Assembly: GCA_002388885.1 (NCBI GenBank)
Contig: DGNI01000074.1
Span: 141 to 8,155 of the forward strand
From: Parvularculaceae bacterium UBA4496
GTDB taxonomy: Bacteria > Pseudomonadota > Alphaproteobacteria > Caulobacterales > Parvularculaceae
Reading direction: 5' to 3'
DNA: 8,015 nt
Below the pieces are notes generated by a model. That model was not told the DNA's origin. It saw only the letters and a list, made by a program, of their open reading frames with translations, and did not search any database. Shown piece by piece: positions 1 to 6,286 of the stretch. Every line of letters starts with the position of its first letter. Position 1 is the first letter of the stretch. The position numbers and the translations under genes are program-made.

Positions 1-511
1 TGAGGCCATGAACATGGCGCAGTTGTGGAAGCTGCCGGTCGTCTTCATCATTGAGAATAATCAGTACGCCATGGGCACGAGCGTCAAGCGTTCGCACTCA
101 GACACGCATTTATATCGCCGCGGCGCAGCGTTCGGCATTCCGGGCATGGAAGTCGACGGTATGGACGTGCTCGCCGTGCGCGAAGCAGCACGTCAGGCGG
201 TGGACCATGCACGAGGCGGCGAAGGGCCATACATCCTTGAGATGAAAACATACCGCTATCGCGGGCATTCTATGTCCGACCCTGCGAAATACCGGACGCG
301 CGAGGAAGTCGATGACGTGCGCGAGCACAACGATCCCTTGAAGCGGTGTGAAGCGCGTATTTTTGAGAACAATTACGCCGACGAAGCGGCGCTGAAAGAG
401 ATCGACAAGGAACTCAAAGCGATCGTCAAGGAAGCGGCTGACTTCTCATTGGAAAGCCCAGAACCAGCAGCGTCGGAATTGTTTACGGACATTCTCGCCG
501 AAGCGTCGTGA
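1..511 (+). CDS. pdhA: Pyruvate dehydrogenase E1 component subunit alpha, C-terminal part (5' end outside window)
   Basis: This is the alpha chain of the thiamine-diphosphate-dependent E1 enzyme, which decarboxylates pyruvate and passes the acetyl group to E2 of the cytosolic pyruvate dehydrogenase complex. The frame is open from base 2 (Glu-Ala, then Met at base 8), so the Met at 8 is internal and the N-terminal half lies outside. Near the left edge the segment IIENNQYAMGTS carries the closing Asn-Asn of the thiamine diphosphate motif (GDG...NN); the GDG half is off-window. Further on, YRYRGHSMSDPAKYRTREE is the conserved loop that holds the catalytic His and the serines phosphorylated in mitochondrial homologues. 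The gene stops with TGA at 509-511, directly abutting the stop of the opposite-strand oxidase. In many alphaproteobacteria pdhB (E1 beta) follows pdhA at once; here it does not. Another two-chain 2-oxoacid dehydrogenase E1 alpha is possible but less likely from these motifs. Confidence 0.92.
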   Translation, partial: EAMNMAQLWKLPVVFIIENNQYAMGTSVKRSHSDTHLYRRGAAFGIPGMEVDGMDVLAVREAARQAVDHARGGEGPYILEMKTYRYRGHSMSDPAKYRTREEVDDVREHNDPLKRCEARIFENNYADEAALKEIDKELKAIVKEAADFSLESPEPAASELFTDILAEAS

Positions 512-1648
512 TCAGCCGCTGAACCGCGAAAATTTCAGAAAATCGAAATCGGGCCGCGCCTCACCATTGAGGGCAAGGTCAGCAAGCGCTTCGCCGATGG
601 CTGGCGCAAACTTGAAACCGTGTCCTGAAAGACCGATGGCGAAGGACACGCGTTCGTCCGCCGGATGTTTGTCGATAATGAAATGACTGTCGGGGCTCAT
701 TTCATAAAGACAGCTTTGTTCTTTTGAAAACTCCGAAGGAAGTCCTGGCGCATGGCGCTTCAAAAACGCTGTTACATCCTTGCGGTCCTGCTTGCGCGCC
801 TCGGCCGGATCATCGGAAGGCGAGGCGACTGTCGTCCCGCCGGTGTGTTCGCCGACTTTCACACCGTCATCATCGACAGCTGGGAAACCGTAGTAAAATC
901 TGCCGTCCGATTGCTGAATGGCGAAGGGAAGAAAGCCATGTGTGCAATGAAACCGGTCGTCTCCGGGGGCGGTCCAGAAAAGCGTCTTGCGCATGGGTTT
1001 TACGGGCGCGCCGATATCGCCGAGCAGCGATGACGCAAAGGCGCCCGGCGCAATAATCAGCCGGTCGAAGACATGGCGCTCTCCGTTTACTTCAAGAAGA
1101 AGCTTGTCCGATTTTTTACGCCATGTACTTATCCTTTTGCGCTCATGTATTTGCGCGCCATGTTTTTTGGCGTGTCGGATAAAAGCTGCGATGGCCTTGT
1201 CGGCACGCACATAACCGGCGTCATGTTCCAGTAAAATTTCCATGTCTTCATCGAGTGAAAACCATGGGAACCGCGCCGCAAGTTGGTCGTGCGATAGCGT
1301 TTCCAGATCGAGGCCATGGTCGCCGGCAGCCTTATTGACGCCAGCAATCAGCTCGCTGTCCGGCGCGCCCGCCATCAGAACGCCGGTCTTGTCATAGAGC
1401 GCACCGCCGTATTCCGTTTCGAGATCGCGCCAGAGTTTTTCGGCGCGCTGCAGGATCGGCACATAATCCGGATGTTCAAAATACGCAGTGCGGAAAAGCC
1501 GCGTGGGACCGTGCGAACTGCCGCGGTCGTGGAATAATGAAAACTGCTCGAACAGATGAACGTCAGCGCCGCGCCGGGCGATGGCGCAAGCCGCTGCGGC
1601 CCCGGCCGCGCCCGCGCCGATAACCGCACATTTTAGCTTTGCGTTCAT
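512..1648 (-). CDS. FAD-dependent amine oxidase, monomeric sarcosine oxidase / N-methyl-L-tryptophan oxidase (solA-like) family
   Basis: A 378-residue flavoprotein expected to oxidise a secondary or N-methylated amine with oxygen, giving peroxide and an aldehyde. The N-terminus has a dinucleotide-binding fold (VIGAGAAGAAAA, residues 9-20). Residues 43-53 (GSSHGPTRLFR) match the substrate/flavin loop with two arginines. FYYGFP (251-256) is followed by Lys264 and His268 in VKVGEHTG, matching the oxygen-activating Lys265 and His269 of monomeric sarcosine oxidase. Cys313 in SCLYEMSPDSHFIID corresponds to the cysteine that binds FAD covalently, and Lys346 lies in SGHGFKF. All key residues are present, so it is probably active; length matches the family (about 370-390). 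The start was placed at 1648 because Gly-x-Gly then sits at the usual distance and the ATG overlaps the upstream GNAT stop as ATGA, which implies translational coupling. An in-frame upstream ATG at 1696 would lie inside that gene. The exact substrate cannot be told from sequence. Confidence 0.86.
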   Translation of the reverse strand: MNAKLKCAVIGAGAAGAAAACAIARRGADVHLFEQFSLFHDRGSSHGPTRLFRTAYFEHPDYVPILQRAEKLWRDLETEYGGALYDKTGVLMAGAPDSELIAGVNKAAGDHGLDLETLSHDQLAARFPWFSLDEDMEILLEHDAGYVRADKAIAAFIRHAKKHGAQIHERKRISTWRKKSDKLLLEVNGERHVFDRLIIAPGAFASSLLGDIGAPVKPMRKTLFWTAPGDDRFHCTHGFLPFAIQQSDGRFYYGFPAVDDDGVKVGEHTGGTTVASPSDDPAEARKQDRKDVTAFLKRHAPGLPSEFSKEQSCLYEMSPDSHFIIDKHPADERVSFAIGLSGHGFKFAPAIGEALADLALNGEARPDFDFLKFSRFSG

Positions 1649-2136
1649 TTCAGTTTCTTCGCCATGACTTGTACGGCGAGCGGTTCTTTCGTCCACAAGG
1701 GAAGAAATTCCTCCTTGATGATCTTGAACCCTAGTTTTTCATAAATGCGCATGGACGTATCAAGGCCCGGCGTCGTTTCGAGAAAAACTTCCCGAAACCC
1801 GCATTCTTCAGCATACGCCATGGCGGCGCTGATCAGCCTGTCGCCAAGGCCGCATCCCCGCGCCGCCGGCGAAACAATAATCCAGCGCAGCTGGCCCCGG
1901 TCGCTGCGATCGACCATGGCCGCGCAGCCGACGAGATCGCGCCCGCGTTCGGCGAGCCAGACCCGTCCTCGCGCGCCGTTATCGAGAATGAACTCCGCTG
2001 CCGTTCGCGCCACATGCGCTTCAAAGGTCAGCCCGAATTCGCCGTCTTCCTGCTCATAGCCTTCGCCGTGCAGGGTTATGATACGGCCGATGTCGCCGGG
2101 CTTCAGTTCGCTGCGTAGGGTAATTTCGTCAGTCAT
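1645..2136 (-). CDS. GNAT family N-acetyltransferase
   Basis: A 163-residue single-domain acetyltransferase that would move an acetyl group from acetyl-CoA to an unknown amine. The acetyl-CoA pyrophosphate loop, R-x-x-G-x-G, is at residues 93-98 (RGCGLG) after the strand LRWIIVSPAA, followed by the helix LISAAMAYAEECGF. The second hallmark, SMRIYEKLGFKII (128-140), is also intact. The early segment around residues 23-50 (HGEGYEQE...FEAHVARTAAEFI) resembles the acetyltransferase half of bifunctional MarR/GNAT proteins, but no MarR helix-turn-helix domain is present. The start at 2136 was chosen because a purine-rich AAGAGAG lies 8 bases upstream; the longer reading to 2277 would run into the divergent glycosyltransferase gene and adds a sequence unlike the fold. 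Its stop overlaps the oxidase start (ATGA), so the two are probably made together. Amine acetylation and amine oxidation could act on related molecules, but that is inference. Confidence 0.87.
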   Translation of the reverse strand: MTDEITLRSELKPGDIGRIITLHGEGYEQEDGEFGLTFEAHVARTAAEFILDNGARGRVWLAERGRDLVGCAAMVDRSDRGQLRWIIVSPAARGCGLGDRLISAAMAYAEECGFREVFLETTPGLDTSMRIYEKLGFKIIKEEFLPLWTKEPLAVQVMAKKLK

Positions 2137-2144
2137 GGCGCGGG

Positions 2145-2151
2145 CTCTCTT
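2145..2151 (-). promoter_or_regulatory. Ribosome binding site of the GNAT gene
   Basis: On the minus strand this reads AAGAGAG, a near match to the Shine-Dalgarno core, 8 bases before the ATG at 2136-2134. It is the main reason for preferring the short start of the acetyltransferase over the extended reading that begins at 2277. Confidence 0.5.
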
Positions 2152-2158
2152 TTCGCCA

Positions 2159-2187
2159 GTTATTCCCCTTGTGAAGGCGCTGGGCAA
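2159..2187 (-). promoter_or_regulatory. Possible sigma70-type promoter of the GNAT/amine oxidase pair
   Basis: On the minus strand, TTGCCC (2187-2182) and AATAAC (2164-2159) are separated by 17 bases, each matching four of six consensus positions. Transcription would begin about 15-20 bases before the GNAT start codon. A perfect TTGACA also occurs further upstream (2217-2212), but no acceptable -10 box stands 16-18 bases after it. The call is weak and rests only on pattern and spacing in the divergent intergenic gap. Confidence 0.25.
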
Positions 2188-2226
2188 CCCTTTGCGCACA
2201 CTCGCGAAACCTGTCAAATCAGCACT

Positions 2227-3345
2227 ATGGAAGTGACGAGACAAAATGCGGGCGAAGAGTGCATTACGATGCTGCATGTCTTCCCGAGCTTTGCTTATGG
2301 CGGGCAGCAGGCGCGGCTGGCGACGCTCGCGCGCGGGTTAGGCCCTGCATTTCGCCATCTGGTTTTGTCGCTTGATGAAGATATTTCCGCACGCGCGCTT
2401 TTTGATGAAGATGCGCCAGTCGAGTTCAACACCTACAAAATGGAAAAGTCCCGCGGATTCAGTCTGACCAACATATTCACCTTTCGAAAACTGCTTCACA
2501 CAACGGTGCCGGATATTTTATGCACCTATAACTGGGGGAGTATCGAAGCGGCGATCGCCAATCGGATGGGCGCGCGCGCGCCGCATATCCATTTTGAAGA
2601 TGGTTTCGGCGCCGATGAGACTGACGGACGCGCAAACCGGAAACGCGATATTTCACGGCGACTGATTTTGAGCAAAAGTGTTGTCGTTGTGCCATCCCAC
2701 GGATTGAAGCAGGCTGCAACCGTGCGCTGGAAACTGAAACCGGATCAGGTGCGTCTGATCAAGAACGCCGTTGACGGCGGGCGTCTGCAGTCGGGTGAAA
2801 AACCAGCGGGCCGCGGTGTTGTTGTCGGATCGCTCGGGGCTTTGCGAAAGGAAAAAAATTACGGGAGGCTGATCAAGGCATTCATATCTGCAGACCGTGA
2901 TAAAAATGCGCGACTTGAAATTATCGGTGATGGTCCTGAGAGAGGCGTGTTGGGGTCCCTCGCAGGCAATGACGAACGCATTGCCTTGCCAGGCGCGACA
3001 GCGTCACCCGGCGATGCTTACGCTCGCTTCGATATTTTCGCACTTTCTTCCAATACGGAGCAGGCGCCCATCAGCCTGATGGAAGCGATGGCGACCGGCC
3101 TTCCGGTTGTCGCAACAAATGTCGGCGATATCGCCGATATGGTTTCTGAAGAAAACCTGCCTTACATCACGCCGCCGGGAAACGACGCGGCGTATGCTGA
3201 GGCGCTTGCGCAAATGCTGCAAAATCCGTCAGCGCGTGCGGTGATCGGCGCCGCGAACCGGCGCAAAGCCAAAGATGCGTTTTCGCTTGAGCGCATGGTG
3301 GATGCGCACCGTACGTTATATCTCGAAAGTGCGGGGCGGATATGA
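2227..3345 (+). CDS. Glycosyltransferase family 4 (GT-B fold)
   Basis: A 372-residue retaining glycosyltransferase expected to add a sugar from a nucleotide donor to a lipid-linked or growing polysaccharide on the cytoplasmic side of the membrane. The N-terminal domain opens with the strand and glycine loop MLHVFPSFAYGGQQ (15-28). The C-terminal donor-binding domain begins near residue 197 (GVVVGSLGALRKEKN, with the usual Arg/Lys pair), continues with LEIIGDGPERG (230-240), and has the GT4 E-x7-E signature at Glu278 and Glu286 within EQAPISLMEAMATGLPVVAT. The second domain and both glutamates are intact. The first ATG (2227) has no clear ribosome site; an in-frame ATG at 2269 has GAAGAG 9 bases upstream and would give a 358-residue protein that starts right at the first strand, so it is a credible true start. 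The stop overlaps the next gene by ATGA. Its place beside an exosortase A locus argues for exopolysaccharide synthesis; the sugar is unknown. Confidence 0.92.
   Translation: MEVTRQNAGEECITMLHVFPSFAYGGQQARLATLARGLGPAFRHLVLSLDEDISARALFDEDAPVEFNTYKMEKSRGFSLTNIFTFRKLLHTTVPDILCTYNWGSIEAAIANRMGARAPHIHFEDGFGADETDGRANRKRDISRRLILSKSVVVVPSHGLKQAATVRWKLKPDQVRLIKNAVDGGRLQSGEKPAGRGVVVGSLGALRKEKNYGRLIKAFISADRDKNARLEIIGDGPERGVLGSLAGNDERIALPGATASPGDAYARFDIFALSSNTEQAPISLMEAMATGLPVVATNVGDIADMVSEENLPYITPPGNDAAYAEALAQMLQNPSARAVIGAANRRKAKDAFSLERMVDAHRTLYLESAGRI
2254..2259 (+). promoter_or_regulatory. Candidate ribosome binding site for an internal start of the glycosyltransferase
   Basis: GAAGAG lies 9 bases before the ATG at 2269. 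The outermost ATG at 2227 has nothing comparable before it. If this site is used, the protein begins Met-Leu-His-Val, which is how many GT4 enzymes begin, and the divergent intergenic gap grows to about 132 bases. Confidence 0.35.
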
Positions 3346-4406
3346 TTGAGTGCGATGTTCGCCCGATAACAGACCGGCCAGCGTTTCTGGCTGACTGGAC
3401 AGCGCTATTTTCCCGCTCTGCGGGCGCCAGTTTTTTCCAGTCGCCTGCGTGGATGAATGCGTGGCTCGGGGGCGCGCCCGGGAACGCCGCCCTGCATAGA
3501 GTCGAGGCGAGACGCGGCGGGAAGTTGTTGCTGCTCGGCGTGTTCGCCGCCGCCCGAAAGCGGCCGCCTGTTCTCGGCTTGCGGGAAGTCTGGTTTCAGG
3601 AGTTCGGCGACCCCGCGCTTGACGCTGTCTATGGCGAGTATGCCGATTTTCTTGTTGCAGAGGGAGCGCCGTCTGGGATTCGATCTGAGGCGGTCGGCAA
3701 AATGATTGACGTCGTCACAGGCAATGATGCTTTCGTGTTTCGAAACTTGCGCCCTGAAATGACAGGTGCGGCGCAGGCCGCCGCCGTGGAGCGCAATCTG
3801 CAAATCCGGATCTTGCACGAGCAGCCGGTTTATGTGTGCGATCTGTCGGCGGGGAAATTTGACGCCTGTCTCAGCAAGTCCCTGCAAACAAAAATAAACC
3901 GCTCTGTGCGTCTGTACGAGGAACGCGGCGCGTTGAAGGGCCGGATAATCGAACCGGGCGATGCCTTCGATGCGGTGTGGGCGAGAATGGAAACGCTCCA
4001 CAAAGCGAGCTGGGAAGCGCGGGGACTTCCGAGCGTATTTCAAAACCAGCATTTCATTTCATTTCACCAGCGATTAAGGGATGCATCGCCGCAATGCGCG
4101 CATCTCTTCGAAGTGAAAGCAGGCGATCAAACAATCGCCGTGCTTTATAATCTGATACACGGCGCCCGTGTTATGAATTACCAGAGCGGTTTTCTCTATG
4201 AGACGGATAATCGCCTTGCGCCGGGATTTGTGGCGCATGCAATAGCGGCGCAGCATTATTCCAGCGCGAGGTTCAACACCTACGATTTGCTGGCGGGTGA
4301 CGCGGATTACAAACAGCGGCTCGGCAAACAGGAAACTACGCTGACGTCGCTGGTGCTGGAGCGTCCCACATGGCGCAACCGGCTGCGGCGATTGGTGCGG
4401 CGTTAG
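3342..4406 (+). CDS. GNAT-fold acyltransferase of the CelD / BioF2-like (FemAB-related) family
   Basis: A 354-residue soluble protein with the double-GNAT layout of the CelD/FemAB-like Acetyltransf_6 group, commonly found in exopolysaccharide loci. Substrate and acyl donor are not established for most members. Visible features: an N-terminal half with ASFFQSPAWMNAWL (29-42), the basic helix LSKSLQTKINRSVRLYEERG (177-196) typical of this group, LHKASWEARGLPSVF (219-233), and the closing signature NTYDLLAGDADYKQRLG (312-328), close to the usual YDFLxGDxxYK. The C-terminus is strongly basic (arginine-rich from 345). No signal peptide or membrane segment is seen. ATG overlaps the glycosyltransferase stop as ATGA, with GGGGCGG just upstream, so the two are coupled. 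The stop TAG (4404-4406) overlaps the stop of the convergent amidotransferase. A role in modifying the polysaccharide or its lipid-linked precursor is inferred from context only. Confidence 0.85.
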   Translation: MIECDVRPITDRPAFLADWTALFSRSAGASFFQSPAWMNAWLGGAPGNAALHRVEARRGGKLLLLGVFAAARKRPPVLGLREVWFQEFGDPALDAVYGEYADFLVAEGAPSGIRSEAVGKMIDVVTGNDAFVFRNLRPEMTGAAQAAAVERNLQIRILHEQPVYVCDLSAGKFDACLSKSLQTKINRSVRLYEERGALKGRIIEPGDAFDAVWARMETLHKASWEARGLPSVFQNQHFISFHQRLRDASPQCAHLFEVKAGDQTIAVLYNLIHGARVMNYQSGFLYETDNRLAPGFVAHAIAAQHYSSARFNTYDLLAGDADYKQRLGKQETTLTSLVLERPTWRNRLRRLVRR

Positions 4407-6283
4407 TTTTTCGCAGCGCCGAGGAATGCATCGAACATGATGACGCTCCACAGTTCCTGTGCGCAGTCCGATGCGCCAGACTGATGGTCTCGGATCATTT
4501 TTTCGACGAATTTTTCGTTGAAAACTCCGCTTTCGCGCCAGCGCCGTGATGTACTGAGCCGCATCGCGGGGTTGTCTTTTTCCCGCCTCAGCCAATCGGA
4601 CAAGGGCGGCGCAAAGCCCTGTTTCTTGCGGTTTACATATTCACTGCCAAGGCGTGGCGCATAGGCGGACTTCAATATTCTCTTTTGTTGCTGGCCATAC
4701 AGTTTGTATTGCGCAGGCAACAGGCCGGCCCATTCCACCAGCGTATGGTCCAGAAGCGGCGGGCGCACTTCAAGCCCGTGCGCCATGGATGTGCGGTCGA
4801 CTTTCGTCAGCATCCGCCCCGGCAGCCAGGTTATCATATCAGCATATTGCGCACGCGCTAGCGGGTCGTCTGTTCCGGCGTCGTTCATGGCTTCGCTGAT
4901 AACTGAATGTGGATTGTAATCGCCAAGCGAGCGTTTGAAGTCCTCATTCAACAGGCGTGAAACCCGTGACGGCAGATTGATCGCAACGGCTGAGGCGTAT
5001 CCTTCGGCGCTCGATAAAGCCAAAGCTTCAAATGTCGACTTGAAGCGCAACGCCTGCGGCGCCCAGTCGAGTTTGGGATAAAGCACGCCGGCCGGCCCGA
5101 AAACCAGCTTTCGCAACGGCGAGGGCGTGAGGCGCCGCAGCTTTTCTTCTCTCAGGAAGAATGGATAGCGCCGGTATCCGGCGAAAATTTCGTCGCCGCC
5201 GTCGCCGGAAAGCGCGACCGTTACATGCTGGCGCGCGATCTCGGCGACCAGATAGGAGGGCAGGGCCGATGAGTCCGCGAAAGGCTCGCCCATGACGGCG
5301 GCGACTTTATCGATCAATGTTGTGGCGTCGCACAGCGCCAAGCCTTGATGATGAATAGCACCAAACTTTGATGCAATTTCATGGGCCGCGGCGCGCTCGT
5401 CATGAGTGGCTTCATCGAAGCCGACCGTGCAGGCGACAACTTCGCCGCCAGTTTCTGCCATAGCGGACACGATACTGGCGGAATCGACGCCGCCCGAAAG
5501 AAACGCGCCCAGCGGCACATCCGACATCATTTGCGCGCGAACCGCATCGTTCAGTTTGTCACGCAATATGGCGGAAGCATCTTCGAAAGACGGCGCCGGC
5601 GCGTCAGCAAAGACAGGCCGCCAAAAGCGCTCAAGGCTTAAGGGAGCGCCGCTTTGCGCTTTCAGCAAGTGCGCAGGCGGCAGCTTGTAAACGCTGCGAT
5701 AAATGGTTTTGGGATCGGGAATGAAACCGTAGAAAAAATAATCGGCGATTGCGCGCGGGTCTAAGCTTGTTTCAATCAGCCCTGAAGCGATAAGCGCGCC
5801 GATCTCCGACGCAAAAACCAAAAATCCGTCATTCGACTCCGCATAATAAAGCGGTCTTTCGCCTAACCGGTCGCGGCCGAGGAGAAGTTCACTGGTTTGC
5901 GGACGCCAGAACGAAAACGCATACATGCCGCGCAGTTCGTGAACGAATGCCGAGCCATCGCGGGCCAGTCCCTCGGCCAGCACTTCTGTATCCGAGCGTG
6001 TTTTGAGATCGACATCGTTGCGCAAGGATGCTGCAAGCATTTCGTAATTATAGATTTCGCTATTGGTGGAAAGTACGCCGCCGGATTGAGTGTGGAATGG
6101 CTGCGCGCCGCCTTCGAGATCGATGATCGCTAGCCGCCGGTGCCCGAAGCCGACGCCAGGCGCGTAAAAGAAACCCTCGCCATCCGGCCCGCGATGACGC
6201 AGCGCATCGGTCATGCGCCGGAGCGCTGCACGATCAACGTCCCGGTTTCCTTTCAGATCGAAGATGCCGGCTATTCCGCACAT
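4403..6283 (-). CDS. asnB: Asparagine synthetase (glutamine-hydrolysing)-like amidotransferase, exosortase A system-associated type
   Basis: A 626-residue two-domain amidotransferase; this length is close to the exosortase-associated amidotransferase subfamily. The N-terminal class II glutaminase begins Met-Cys-Gly-Ile (Cys2 is the nucleophile after Met removal), with RHRGPDGEG (29-37), RRLAIIDL (49-56) and SDTEVL (97-102). The C-terminal ATP-pyrophosphatase domain has SGGVDS (263-268), LSGDGGDE (358-365) and MLTKVDRTSMAHGLEVRPPLLDH (491-513). One departure is striking: the usual Asn-Gly-Glu-Ile-Tyr-Asn reads Asn74-Ser75-Glu76, a change in the oxyanion-hole pair of the glutaminase. It probably transfers ammonia from glutamine to a carboxylate in polysaccharide synthesis rather than serving only asparagine supply; this is inferred from the exosortase partner, 3 bases upstream on the same strand (TGA-tcc-ATG). 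There is no good ribosome site of its own, so coupling is likely. Its stop overlaps that of the convergent CelD-like gene. Confidence 0.92.
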   Translation of the reverse strand: MCGIAGIFDLKGNRDVDRAALRRMTDALRHRGPDGEGFFYAPGVGFGHRRLAIIDLEGGAQPFHTQSGGVLSTNSEIYNYEMLAASLRNDVDLKTRSDTEVLAEGLARDGSAFVHELRGMYAFSFWRPQTSELLLGRDRLGERPLYYAESNDGFLVFASEIGALIASGLIETSLDPRAIADYFFYGFIPDPKTIYRSVYKLPPAHLLKAQSGAPLSLERFWRPVFADAPAPSFEDASAILRDKLNDAVRAQMMSDVPLGAFLSGGVDSASIVSAMAETGGEVVACTVGFDEATHDERAAAHEIASKFGAIHHQGLALCDATTLIDKVAAVMGEPFADSSALPSYLVAEIARQHVTVALSGDGGDEIFAGYRRYPFFLREEKLRRLTPSPLRKLVFGPAGVLYPKLDWAPQALRFKSTFEALALSSAEGYASAVAINLPSRVSRLLNEDFKRSLGDYNPHSVISEAMNDAGTDDPLARAQYADMITWLPGRMLTKVDRTSMAHGLEVRPPLLDHTLVEWAGLLPAQYKLYGQQQKRILKSAYAPRLGSEYVNRKKQGFAPPLSDWLRREKDNPAMRLSTSRRWRESGVFNEKFVEKMIRDHQSGASDCAQELWSVIMFDAFLGAAKN

Positions 6284-6286
6284 GGA

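Noticed and set aside
1649..1696. 16-codon N-terminal extension of the amine oxidase
   Set aside because: It lies within the GNAT gene and is polar; the ATGA overlap start puts the FAD-binding Gly-x-Gly at the normal distance from the N-terminus.
2191..2218. Possible + strand promoter TTGCGC-16-TCAAAT before the glycosyltransferase
   Set aside because: It is poorly matched to consensus and leaves almost no leader before the ATG at 2227; it is no better than chance.
2137..2277. 47-codon N-terminal extension of the GNAT gene
   Set aside because: It would cover the whole divergent gap and overlap the glycosyltransferase start; the shorter start has a ribosome site at 8 bases and fits the GNAT fold.
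3405..4052. 215-codon open frame on the minus strand opposite the CelD-like gene
   Set aside because: It lies wholly inside a convincing + strand gene with family motifs; its translation is rich in Arg/His, shows no recognisable domain, and looks like a GC-driven antisense shadow.
4074..4595. 173-codon minus-strand open frame spanning the convergent junction
   Set aside because: It overlaps the ends of two well-supported genes in the wrong frames and has a low-complexity, basic translation with no recognisable fold.
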